Below, piece by piece: positions 35,985-47,115 of a DNA stretch of 64,000 nucleotides. Origin of the DNA: Polytrichum commune (lineage: Eukaryota; Streptophyta; Polytrichopsida; Polytrichales; Polytrichaceae). Numbering within the stretch: the stretch's first letter is position 1; each line of letters begins with the position of its first letter. Location of the stretch: assembly GCA_950295325.1 (NCBI GenBank), contig OX485805.1:27949501-28013500 (forward strand). The letters are read 5' to 3'. The translations under genes and the position numbers were made by a program. The notes under the pieces are model-generated. The model was not told the DNA's origin. It did not search any database and saw nothing but the letters and a program-made list of their open reading frames with translations.

Positions 35985-36190
35985 GGGCGGACGGGGGCGG
36001 ACGGGTGGGGCGGACGGGGGAGGGGGGTGGTGCGGACGGCGGAGGGGGGTGGAGTGGACGGACGGGGGGGTGGTGTGGACGGGGGAGGGGGTTGGAGCGG
36101 ACGGACGGGGAGGGGGGTGGAGCGGACGGACGGGGGGGGAACGCTGGAGCGGACGGGGAAACGCGGAGGGGAGCGGGGGGGGGAGGAGAA
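35985..36190 (+). repeat. G-rich GGACGGGGG array near the left hAT end
   Basis: Repeats of GGACGG and runs of G. Similar arrays occur at 42745-43195 and 50565-50755, so this is a shared feature of the hAT element. Open frames inside are low-complexity artefacts. Confidence 0.85.
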
Positions 36191-36196
36191 CAACGT

Positions 36197-36945
36197 GCAA
36201 TTGCGGCCATATATTTTTTGGCAGTAGAAATAATATTGCATATTCATGTAGAGGATTTCATTACCTATCCATGGATACCAAGAACTCATTTTTTAGACTT
36301 TATATGAATTTTTGAGAGCCAAAAAACCGAGACTATGTCCAAACTTCCAAAAAAAAGTGAAAAAGTGCAGATTCAAGGGGAACAGCGTGGAATTTCGGCC
36401 ATATATTTTCTGGCAGTAGAAATAATATTGCATATTCATGTAGAGGACTTCATTACCTATTCATGGATACCAATAACTCATTTTTTGAACTTCATATGAA
36501 TTTTTGAGAGCCAAAAAACCGAGACTATGCCCAAACTTCCAAAAAAAAGTGAAAAAAGTGCAGATTCAAGGGGAACAGCGTACAATTGCGGCCATATATT
36601 TTCTAGCAGTAGAAATAATATTGCATATTCACGTAGAGGACTTCATTACCTATCCATGGATACCAATAACTCATTTTTTGGACTTCATATGAATTTTTGA
36701 GAGCCAAAAAACCGAGACTATGTCCAAACTTCTTAAAAAAAAAATTAAAAAGTGCAGATTCAAGGGGAACAGTGTAGAATTGCGACTATATACTTTCTGG
36801 CAGTAGAAATATTATTGCATATTCATGTAGAGGACTTCATTACCTATCCATGGACACCAAAAAAACATTTTTTGAACTTCATATGAATTTTTGAGAGCCA
36901 AAAAACCAAGACTATGTCCAAACTTCCAAAAAAAAGTGATTGTGA
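36197..36945 (+). repeat. 192-193 bp tandem repeat, four copies
   Basis: Each unit has GGCCATATATTTT, GCAGTAGAAATAATATTGCA, a TACCTATCCATGGATACC segment, GAGAGCCAAAAAACCGAGAC and a run of A. Anchors at 36205, 36397 and 36590 give periods of 192 and 193. A single further copy lies at 43200-43370, also right after a G-rich array. Confidence 0.9.
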
Positions 36946-37664
36946 ATTATATAAATATAAATATAAGCAATTGTGAAGAGTCCTTGTGAGAAAATACCAT
37001 TCATAAAATTGCACACTCAATCAAAACTTTATTCAATATCAAGTTTACAAATCACGAGTGAATATGAATCAATGTAACTGGATGTGTAGTTTTTATCATC
37101 CATATTATGGTTGTATTTCATCCGTTAATGTTTATAGAGTCAGATTTACAAAGAAGGGAGTACCATTTTGTTAACTGTTAACACGTTTAACATTTATAGT
37201 GTGCAATATGTGGGGAGTAGAAGAAAGTTAACATTTAGAGATGTTTATGATCACGTGTACAACCGATATAACTATTGCAATATTGTGCTCAACTTTAGTT
37301 AACTAGATATAACTATAGTTGACTACATTTTGTGGCATACCAAAATTAGAATAAATATAGGTAACTGCATTTTGGCAAGACATATCACAAACAACTATAG
37401 TTAACTTGAACTTAGCACATGGATGTGATAACAACGATGTGAAAGAACGATGTGGCCTCACGAGAGGCGAGAACCTTGGTTAGCTTCCCATAGACTTCTT
37501 CTCGATTATGGAGCAAAAGCCTCATGGAGTATGAACATTGCACTAAGATCCATAAACCTCATACAATATACAAGTTTTGTATGAAAAAATGATGGCTTTA
37601 TTTACATCTCCAATGGTTATAAAATTGGTATGATTCAAAATTGTTACAAAAAAACAAAAAAAAT
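36946..37664. other. AT-rich, no gene seen
   Basis: Several variants of ATAACTATAGTTAACT occur around 37270-37410, a weak dyad-rich stretch. Nothing coding. Confidence 0.4.
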
Positions 37665-38221
37665 CTATTTTACAGTGTCACGGAAGCACATTGTCGGGTT
37701 AACCATGTTGTATGGAGGGGACTTCAAAATGTTCACTACGTGTGTGATGGTTGACCTTTCCGCTGGATTGGTCTTCGTCAATGAATCCAATGCTAACTCA
37801 AACCGCATATTCAAGCCATTTGGATCACTGTTTAGCTGAAACAAGGGGTAAGTCGCATCCCTGGCATAAATCTTCTTTGCCAAAGCACCCACTAAGAAGG
37901 ACTCCGAAAGAAACGTGTGCCTATGTTTCCGAGCCATCCTCACCGGAGAGGTGGATGTTCCACGCTGCCCTCGTACATGGAATAATTCTAGACCAGCACA
38001 GTTGTATTTTTCTTTGTGCTTGTTCACCTCATCCACTGAATCTCTTCCATAGTTGGAGGGTGCGTCTTCACCTCCCCAGGATGCAATGCCCCAATCACAC
38101 ACACCAATGTAAACCGTGTTATCACGGTTTTGTGGGAAATGCAGCATGACATTGTTGGGATTAAGGTCATTGTGCAACACGTCATGCTTGTGCACTACAT
38201 CCACAATGCACATTAGAGCCC

Positions 38222-39920
38222 TGTGAGGCCAAATCTACCACCCTTAAGCGTCCTAGTCCGGGTGATGACTTTGAGAATCACATTTATCTATTACAACATT
38301 GAACCATGTGCAAGGTAATTTTCATGTTCAATTGGACGTGTATTGTCTCGCTCATTGTGCTTTATTAATGTTGGCCTCTTGGCTTGTGCTAGAGTTGGCT
38401 TTCTCAAGAGTCCAACCCGCGGCTTTAGCCGCGCATGCCCTTACGGACATTCCCCTCATTCTTTTGAGTTTCACCCCCTCTATCTTGCCATTGCAAGAGT
38501 CCTTCACATTCTCCATTAATAATGCAAGTGAGTTATTTTGACCAAGAGGTGCAAGTGTTGAGAAACACTTTTCTCAATGGTTAAACACACTCATACAAAC
38601 CCAAATGTGACACCAACTAGCCTAAATGAACCTAACTCCTTAACCACCACTAAAATGGCCTAATGTGAGTTAGCTTTTAATGTGCTAACCCCTAAACTCC
38701 CTAATAGTGATTTGTCACTAAGCCGCTTAGCTGCAGTCTGTAGCCAAGTCGAACCAGCTATCTGGTAGCAACAACTCACTGAAATCTGTAGCCCAGTCGA
38801 ACCAACAATCTGTAGCCAGTCTAACCGGCTGAGCCGGTAGCAACGACTTACTGAAATCTGTAGCCAGTCGAACCAGCTAACTGGTAGCAGCAACTTACTG
38901 AAATCTGTAGCCCAGTCGAACCAACAATCTGGTAGCAGCAACTTACTGAAATCTGTAACCAAGTCGAACCAGCAATCTGGTAGCAGCAACTTACTGAAGT
39001 CTGTAGCCCAGTCGAACCAACAATCTATAGCCAGTCTAACCGGCTGAGCCGGTAGCAGCGACTTACTGAAATCTGTAGCCAGTCGAACCAGCTAACTGGT
39101 AGCAGCAACTTAGCGAAATCTGTAGCCAGTCGAACCAGCTAACTGGTAGCAGCAACTTACTGAAATCTGTAGCCAGTCGAACCAGCGAACTGGTAGCAGC
39201 AACTTAGCTTGCCTCTAAACACAACCACCTTATCTCCTCATACAAATATTCTCTAATCTTTTCTCCTTCTTTTTCTTTCTTTTTGTTCCTTTTCTCCTTA
39301 ACTAATGAACTAGTCTACCACACTAAATTCACTAACAACTACCTAATCCTCCTAGGCAATCTCAAGCTCTAAGAGCTCACTCACTTGGGAGGCGTTGAGA
39401 GAGAGAGCTTAACTAATTATCTTCACTAAAACTAATGTCACACACACGTGGCTCAAGCTCCTAAGAGCTTGCTCCCTTGAGAGCGCTTGATGGAGAGAGT
39501 CGCAAATGAGAGAAAGAACACCTTAAGTAGCAAAGAGGGAGAGAGGGAGAGAGAGGTGAGGATAGGGTGGGAGGATTAGCACCTCCAATCACAATCCCTT
39601 AACCTTCACCTTCAAAGTAGGGACTAATCCCCTTCCACCAAGCTTCTTTCTTCCTAAACTACCAAGGTGGATCCAAAAGTGGGCATTTAACCCGCGGAGC
39701 TCACCTTGCCTCACCTTACCCTTTACTCACATAATCAAGGCATCCTCTTATTGAAATCAAACCTTGAAATAACTACACAACACATTCTAATGCCTAAACT
39801 TAAATCCAAACCACACTTCACTCTTTTTATGTTTTGTGAATAATCATAACACATCCAAGTCAAACTAAAATTAGTTTCGAAGAGTTAATCACCACATGTG
39901 GGCACCATTTTGGGCTCACA
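38222..39920. mobile_element. Solo LTR-like insertion L2 (1.7 kb) with AGCCC target duplication
   Basis: Begins TGTGAGGCCAAATC and ends TTTTGGGCTCACA. AGCCC flanks it on both sides (38217-38221, 39921-39925). Removing it and one AGCCC rejoins the kinase frame as AYLAWALMCIVDVVHKHD. TG...CA ends and a 5-bp duplication are LTR features. No coding sequence, primer site or second LTR was seen, so a solo LTR is the best reading. Confidence 0.8.
38725..39210 (+). repeat. About 46-bp minisatellite within L2
   Basis: Roughly ten variants of a unit containing AATCTGTAGCCAGTCGAACC, AGC(T/A)A(A/T)CTGGTAGCAG and AACTTACTGA. Some units are longer and include a GGCTGAGCCGG dyad. The Trp/Leu-rich minus frame here is a by-product. 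Confidence 0.85.
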
Positions 39921-40325
39921 AGCCCATGCCAAATAAGCTCGATGCCTTCGATATACAACCAACCGTTTCCGTGCTTCAAAGTCTGCCCCAGGCATTTGAA
40001 GGATTGTGCGCTCGTGGGTTTCCGGAACGATGAAGTCATAGACCTTCATGTTCTTCAAGGAGCCTCCATTCCACCACATCGAATAGGATTCGTATGTTTT
40101 CATATTGAGGTATTGTAGCTTGATTACCCTAGGATGATCTACTGGACACGCCAATGCTTCAACTGAACGTTCCTTTCGGTTCTCCAGACTATTCGTGGCC
40201 TTCATGGTCTTCCCAGCCCACTCTATCCAGCTAGGGATGAATGCTGCTCCATGAATTGTGACTCTCCGCACCACTCCGAAGGTCCCTTGGAAGATTTCCT
40301 TATCCAAGGCTTTGATCTCCGCATT

Positions 40326-41515
40326 TGTCGCGCACCTCTCCATGAGGAGTGGCCGAAACACCATGGGCACAAGGGGGACCCCGGAGTGACACCCGGGACT
40401 TGTGGCGCCGTTGGTGAGAGGGCCCAAGTGATCCTAGTGTGGGTGAGGGCCCCGGGCGTTGGGAACGCCTCCCACCCACAAAGACTAAGAGGCATGAGGG
40501 TGAGGCCATGAGCTATGTGTAGCTCATGGCGTGGTGATTCTAGAATGCTCAAGATCACCTCAATCGGAGGTGTGAGCTAGGAGTTATGGCCATTTGAGTG
40601 GGGTGCTGTCCCGGGACAGCGCCCTGGTACAGCAGTGCCTGGGAGTGATCCTAGTGTGGGTGAGGGCCCCGGGCGTTGGGAACGCCTCCCACCCACAAAG
40701 ACTAAGAGGCATGAGGGTGAGGCCATGAGCTATGCGTAGCTCATGGCGTGGTGATTCTAGAATGCTCAAGATCACCTCAATCGGAGGTGTGAGCTAGGAG
40801 TTATGGCCATTTGAGTGGGGTGCTGTCCCGGGACAGCGCCCTGGTACAGCAGTGCCTGGGAGTGATTCCCGGGACTGCCAAGGTTCAAACAGGCATAACT
40901 TCCTCACCACTTGCCCGAATGGGGCAAGCGAGGAGTCCAACGGCATCTACGTGAAGCGTAGATGAGGATGGAGTGGTTGGTTGTTATGATCAGACATCAT
41001 ACAAGGAAGTTATGATGGTCTGAAGCTGCTGGGGGGGTTCTAGGCCCAGCAGCTAAGGGAAAATGTCCACTTGGCCCCAACTCTTGGTAGAGAGACAAGA
41101 GGTTGGTTGGCGGTGGGGTAGGGGCTCCGTGTAGAGTCCTAGAGGCTTATATGGGTGAGGTGGTGTGGCCTCACCCACCCGAGGCCGAACGGCACGGCCT
41201 CCATGGGCATTGGCCCATTGTGAGGCCATAGTTGCCTAGTATGGTTCGGGTTGTTGTAGTGTTGCTCCGGCAACGCGATGATCAACATAGGATTGGAGTT
41301 CCATGGATGGAAGTCCACATTGGGGAAATGGGTTACCGATTAAGGGGTGAGTCCCGAAAGCAAAGTAGGAGGGTTGGTTCCCTCCTATGAACTATTGGTC
41401 CGGGGTAAGAGGAGCTATCCATTAGCATGGCGGAATGCGAAGGGTTAGCGCTCGTAACCTTTGCTAGAAACGAAAATTGGCAAGATTATTAAGGGACCTA
41501 GCAAGGGTTGCGACA
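40326..41515 (+). mobile_element. Solo LTR of family L1 with an internal 217-bp duplication
   Basis: Starts TGTCGCGCACCTCTCC and ends AGGGTTGCGACA. Flanks are GCATT (40321-40325) and ACATT (41516-41520), a 5-bp target duplication with one change. It is 1190 bp long where the family length is 973-975. The excess is a tandem duplication of 217 bp (40430 and 40647) whose copies appear almost identical, joined at GTGAT microhomology. It lies in the kinase gene between its glycine loop and the upstream region. Confidence 0.9.
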
Positions 41516-42744
41516 ACATTCCTAGGCAACCATATGACACCCTACTGGCCCTGAGTGGCAATGTTGTCTGCCATCTGCCTGTCAATAAGAATGGGAAGGT
41601 TGCGGGCGGATGTTCCTTTTGCTGCTATTACGCCTCTTTTCCAATTCTCTAGCTTCATGTATAGCTCGGACTTCCTGGCACTACTACTTCCCTCGCCAGG
41701 ATGCAGAGCATCATATTGCATTGTTGGATTGTAGATTGCTTCCACGGCTTGTTGTTCAATCCAGGTGTCCCAATCGCTCATGCCCCTAGCTTCTTCAAAC
41801 TCCGCTCCAGCCGTGGCTTCCGTGAGAATAAGCATCAAATCGTTCCTCACCAACTATAAACCCTTTGTACCATCATTGAGGTATTTTTTTTCCAAATAAA
41901 CCATGCTGTTATTTCTAAACCACTCCAACAGCACGACCCTACAATGGTTTCGAGCCTCATCGATCCGCGGGTCGCGTTTGCCTCTATTTTTCCTTTTCCT
42001 CAATTGCGAACCTGATACCGCGGACCCTTCCTCCGTCCCTTCCGAAATTGCTGGGCGTTTCAGTCCCTGTCTTTCACCATGCTCCGAACCCTGAGGTACA
42101 TCACGTGCAGGGTTCTCCGGTCTTGATGTCCCCCGTGTCGGAGATCGTGGTGGCACGGACTCCCCACGAGTGGCTACATTTATATTTGTGGAACTGCCTG
42201 AGCTTGGTCCCCTTCCTGTTCTCCCTCTATGTCCACTGTTTCCCCGACTCCCACGTGTTCCACGGCTTCCACGTGTTTGGTTGCCTACTGAATGACCAAG
42301 AACAAAGAACTCTTCGTCAAACCGAAAGGATCTGGACGTGGGGGACGTGCTGCAATACTTCCACTTCCGGCCTCGCTTCCCGTACCCTCTCCAGTATGCG
42401 CAGGTGCAATGCTTTGGAGCCAAGCACGGTGCAACCTCGTATCCTCGTCTTCGTAAGGAGCAATGTCCTCCCCCTCCATCGTGAAAAAAACCGCGTGAGT
42501 GAGTGAATGTAGAAATGAGCGCGTGAATCTGGAAAAAAAATTGCGAGGGTTCCCCCACAATTTGCCCTGCCCTCCCAAACCCCCTGAGACCCGCGCGGTG
42601 CCGCTGTCCTTGGGACGGCAACAAGGTCTCGGGTCCCTTTGTGGTGGGAGGAGAGGAAAGTGAGGGGAACTAAAGCCCCACGGCTTTATATAGGCAAAGG
42701 GGAGCACAATCATTATGGGATCCCGGTCGGATTTGACATGGGGC

Positions 42745-43195
42745 ACGAAAAGGACGTATGGGGAACGTGGGAACGCGGGGGCGGACGGAGGGAACGAGGG
42801 GGCGGACGTAGGGGAACTCGGGAGGGAACGCGGGCGGACGGAAGGGAACGGAGCGCGGACGGGCGGGAACGGGCGGGAACATGGGGCGGACGGGAGGGAA
42901 CGTGGGGCGGGAACGTGGGGCGGACGGAGGGGAACGTGGAGCGGACGGGAGGGGAACGCGGGGCGGACGGGAAGGGAACGGGCGGGAACATGGGGGGGAC
43001 GGGAGGGAACGTGGGGCGGACGGAGGGGAACGCGGTAGGGAACTCGGGTGGACGGAAGGGAACGGGGAGCGGACGAGAGGGAATGGGAGGGAACGTGAAC
43101 GCACGGAGGGGGAACGAGGGGCGGACGGAGGGGAACATGGGGCGGACGGGAGGGAACGTGAGGCGGACGGTAGGGAACGTGAGGGAAGGGGGGCA
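42745..43195 (+). repeat. GGGAACG/GGGCGGACGG array
   Basis: About 450 bp of interspersed GGGAACG, GGGCGGACGG and GAGGGAACG units just upstream of the kinase-like gene start, followed by one 192-bp unit (43200-43370). Long open frames on both strands are repeat artefacts. Confidence 0.85.
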
Positions 43196-43370
43196 GGGGA
43201 ACAGCGTGGAATTGTGGCCATATATTTTCTGGCAGTAGAAATATTATTGCATATTCATGTAGAGGACTTCATTACCTATCCATGGATACTAAGAACTCAT
43301 TTTTTGGACTTCATATGAATTCTTTAGAGCCAAAAAACGGACACTATGTCTAAACTTTTAAAAAAAAGTG

Positions 43371-44270
43371 TAAATGACCGAGTTCACACTATGGCCGTCC
43401 AAGTCGAGAGGCCGTGTGATTGAGTGGCCCAACTTTGTTGAGAGTCTAAAGAAATGAACTGAAAATAGCCAATAAAATATAGTAAGGGTAGCCTTGGTTG
43501 GGCATAGTGTGAAGCCTCCAAAGGCCAAGCGCAAAGTCCAAACCTTTGGCCATGAACTCCCACGGCCTCTCGGCTTGGATGGCCAAAGTGTGAAGCCTCC
43601 AAAGGCCAAGCCCAAAGTCCAAACTCAAAGGAGCATGCCACTTTATTCCTTGCTCAAAATAACCCCTCCAATATAACGGCCAAGATCTTGTCAATGATTG
43701 ATTATTTTAATGAAAAAAAAGTTCGGCCTCTCGACGGAAGTTTGGGTTGAGCATTTTGCTATACCCAAACTTTGCTCGAGAGGCCGAACTCTTGGCGCCA
43801 TAACTTCCTAAAAGTGTTGCCACCTAGGCTCTTTTGGAGGCGACGTCCTTTGGACTTCGGCCTCTAGTGTGAAGGCCGAGAGGACGGACTTTGGGCATTT
43901 CACACGGGTAGGTCACTTAGTGCATTTTAAAAACGACGTGCGGCATAATATAGAGAGGATTAAAATCATTTGAAATAAAAATTATAAAGGAATTCCAAAT
44001 AATGAAGGGGCCATTAAATTGAGACAATCCCATTATAAGTAAGTTAGATGGACATAAAACGTGGGCCATTATTTTTTTTGTAAAATTAATATAGGGGTTA
44101 AAGATAAGGATCCTAGAAGGTATGTTTAGTATGATATGTAAATGGGTTTAGGACTCACGGGGATGGATGATAATTGGGATTTCCGTCTGTCCAAAAATGG
44201 ATGAAAAGGGAACGGGCCGTCGTTGGGGTCGTCTTCCCCACACCCGTTTGCATATGGCTAGGGTTTCAAT
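43371..44270. other. Non-coding, duplicated segment and a long hairpin
   Basis: GTGTGAAGCCTCCAAAGGCC(AAG) occurs at about 43507-43529 and 43588-43610. 43721-43746 and 43764-43789 form a hairpin with 26-bp arms (GTTCGGCCTCTCGA end, three or so mismatches) and a 17-nt loop. The words GAGAGGCCG and CGGCCTCT recur through 43390-43890. No gene recognised. Confidence 0.6.
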
Positions 44271-46370
44271 TTGCTTTGCGTTTTTGTCCATTTTCATCAT
44301 GAAGTGCCCACACACTCACCGGATAACCATGATAATTGTCTTCAAGCAGGATCTTCATGTGGGTCAAGTCTGTTATGCAGAGGATCAGACTGTGGGGTGC
44401 ATTTTGTCCAACGAAGCACGATAAGGCTATCGTCAACTGTAAGATCCGCTGCCAAACGAAAAAGGGGACGTTCAAGTAATGTTAATAAAGCTGGAAATGC
44501 TACTAACATATTGAACGGAGTAGATGAGGGGTCATGGTGGGTGGGCAGGGTGCAAGCTATGCGGCGTCGCAATGGGAAACAATATGGAGTATTGAGGCAG
44601 GCGGTTGACCTCCTTGCCCGAACAAAGGAATCAGGGAGGAGAAATCCTAACAATCCTCATATTGAAGTAATGTTGCAATATTATAGAAAACATCCTGGCC
44701 ATGATAAGTTTAAATATGATCACACATATAGCCAATGGATTGATATAGATTGTGTTATATCTACTGTGACCATGAGCTACAATTCTACAAACGAAGTAGA
44801 CACTCTAGACATGAATGATTCAAAGCAGCTGTCCAAGTATATAGGATTTAGTACCAAGCTTGGATCATCTTCAACTGCTTCACACAATGTAAGTATTCAA
44901 CCTTATAGCATGTTAAAGTTTAAAGATTGTCATTTCTTAAGAAATTTTTTATGATTGATGAAATGTTATATAAAATGGAGGTTTAGGTATTTTGAATTCA
45001 AGGTTTTTGTATGTTCACTGCAATGCATTAAACCCTAAATGCCGAACATTGGATTAAGGAATTATTGCATTTTAGTGATGAATCATTATATTTTAGTGGT
45101 GAATTATAACATTTGAGTGAATTTATGAATTATTATGTTCATAAGCACTCACCTTCTAGATCATGCGCTTGATGTCTTTGGCAACTGGGTGTTGAGTCGC
45201 TGCCACGCCCAGCGGGAATGGGATCGCGTAGATCCCACAGATGAGGACCGCGCTAGTTTTATGAAGCTTCTTCCCCGTTTGGCCGTCATCCACAGCTCTG
45301 GCAAAGAATTTGTAGGGAGCATAGTGGAATTCGCAGCTTTCCGACTAAACCACTGCTATTCTTCCCGTTTTTTTGATGAGTTTGGGTCAGCATTTTGTAA
45401 ACCGCATGTTGTGTTTGTGAACACACATACATTTTTCCTCTGTTTCCACCCTTACCTTATTTGTGGTGTACTTGGGGTTATTTTGTACACGCTATAACAT
45501 TGTGACTCCACCCTAAATCATAAATTCTAAACCCGCTTTACTATGCTCTGTGTTTTTGGTCACTTGCATTGCAATGACCGCTATGGTATTTGTGTTGCCA
45601 TCTCCTATGTATTTTCATCATAACAATGTTTGCAATGATATTACTTTCAAGTTGAATCATGTGGGGCCTAATTCCATCCACAATGTCTAATAGGGAATAT
45701 GATCAAGAAACGCCAATGTCCTCATTGCAGATCACCCTTCCACCCTCGTTTGTACCTCCAATTTGGCCTTCGGGATTACATGCCTAATGACTGGGTGTTA
45801 AAGCCATGGGATTTTTCCTTCGATCTTCAAGAATTTTATGGGAAGAATGTTAAGTGGAGTTGGTTATACAATTGTGCCAAGGTTGAGCTATGGCACGAGA
45901 ACAGAAATGGCGACTGGACACGGAATGCACGTCAAATTTTGTATGTTGCAGACGAGTTGTATCCCAACAAGCCCCCCGATCATGGCTTGAAAAGATTTTT
46001 GTAGCAAACTCTTGAATGGCATTGGGATACAACCAGCAGACAATTAAAAAGAGGCACTCATCCTCCTTGGTACAATGCAGCAGATCTCGAATCAGTATCG
46101 GAGCATGATTTGGAAGAAGATGCAGATGACATACCTACGGAACGGGATCCGAAATTTGAATTGCAGTTAGAGGTGGGGTACCACAAAAACAGGCTGCAGT
46201 TGGCTGCAATTGATGCACTCTTCTATAGAGTTGCGGATGATGCGGTATTGAGATGGCTAAATGGTGGGCCTAGACCACGTAATGCCGTTCCATTGTCTCC
46301 TGGTAGTCGTCCATACCTCACCCGTGGAACAACGCGAAGCATGGAAGCGGGGGAATCATCACGAGCATGA
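44271..46370 (+). pseudogene. hAT cargo gene of unknown function, several exons, one in-frame stop
   Basis: An open stretch to a GTAAGT donor at 44889 encodes a basic segment (RSAAKRKRGRSSN) then EGSWWVGRVQAMRRRNGKQY. A second piece (about 45150-45420) reads HALDVFGNWVLSRCHAQREW and FMKLLPRLAVIHSSG. The last exon (from about 45699) has QCPHCRSPFHPR, a possible metal site, and WDFSFDLQEFYGKNVKWSWL. A TAG at 46002-46004 interrupts it, but the same frame continues TLEWHWDTTSRQLKRG to GESSRA at 46370. Exact splice joins, especially into the 45150 piece, are not settled. It converges on the hAT transposase. I cannot name a family; a DNA- or chromatin-binding accessory role is only a guess. Confidence 0.45.
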
Positions 46371-47115
46371 TGAGGATCTACTTCAGCTGCAATACACCTC
46401 AATTCAGATTCGGATTAGGCATTTTGTACCATGTTTAGAAAATTGTATAGGAACGGAGGAAAACTTTGGACACAATGAACATATTTCATGTTCAAAGAAT
46501 ATGTAATATAAAGAGGATTTACCGACAAGTTGTCATTTCTAAGATCGTGTAAAAGATAGCATATGGATGTCACATGTTTTAATGTTATTCGAAACTTTTA
46601 AAAACTTACTTGAATATTAGTAATTCATATGATAGTCTAACCAAAAGTACTATTGACTACATAGTCAATATTGAATACCACATAAAGATATAATTATATA
46701 AAACGGATAGAAAGGTCCTCAAAAAGAGGATGTCACCAACGAAGTATGTACAATCGAGCAATAGGGGATTGTTATATTTATAAAAGCATTTTCTTTAAGA
46801 AGCTCAATAAATAAACATAAAACTCCATTCACAGTAAGAATAATACAAAATAGAATTAATAAAGGCATAACATATTGTTGGAGATTAATTGCAATGCCAA
46901 GTTGACAACCATATTGTATTTAATTTTTTTTTTAAAACATGCAATAAATAATTTTATTACTATAATAAAATGATACAACTTCGAAGGTAACGTTCGCTTT
47001 GTGGTCTAAATGTCTTACCGAAGGCCCTAAAGTTGTAACTTGTATCAATTTTGACGTAAGTAATAAATTATGGGAGTACGTGGGAGCACCGAAATACCAC
47101 ATTTGTACAAAACCA
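46371..47115. other. AT-rich spacer between convergent genes
   Basis: Separates the ends of the plus-strand cargo gene and the minus-strand transposase. Contains an AATAAATAATTTTATTACTA-type stretch (about 46943-46962) that could serve 3' end formation. No gene seen. Confidence 0.4.

Larger units (their letters stand above)
37665..42479 (-). pseudogene. Protein-kinase-like cargo gene broken by two solo LTRs
   Basis: ATG at 42477-42479 (MEGEDIAPYEDEDTRL). A 1-nt shift near 42315 leads to DEEFFVLGHSVGN, and in-frame TAGs follow at 41854 and 41542. After the first LTR is removed the frame resumes as EIKALDKEIFQGTFGVVRRV (glycine loop) and AGKTMKA (likely ATP-binding Lys). After the second it reads VVHKHDVLHNDLNPNNVMLH, the catalytic loop HxDLxxxN, and GVCDWGIAS in place of DFG. 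It ends MCFRDTVK at 37665. Without the LTRs the gene is about 1.9 kb (near 640 residues). Catalytic Asp, Asn and the DWG Asp are kept. Its place inside the hAT element suggests captured or long-carried cargo. It is broken now. Confidence 0.75.

Noticed and set aside
38660-38989. Trp/Leu-rich open frame on the minus strand
   Set aside because: Produced by the 46-bp minisatellite within the L2 insertion.
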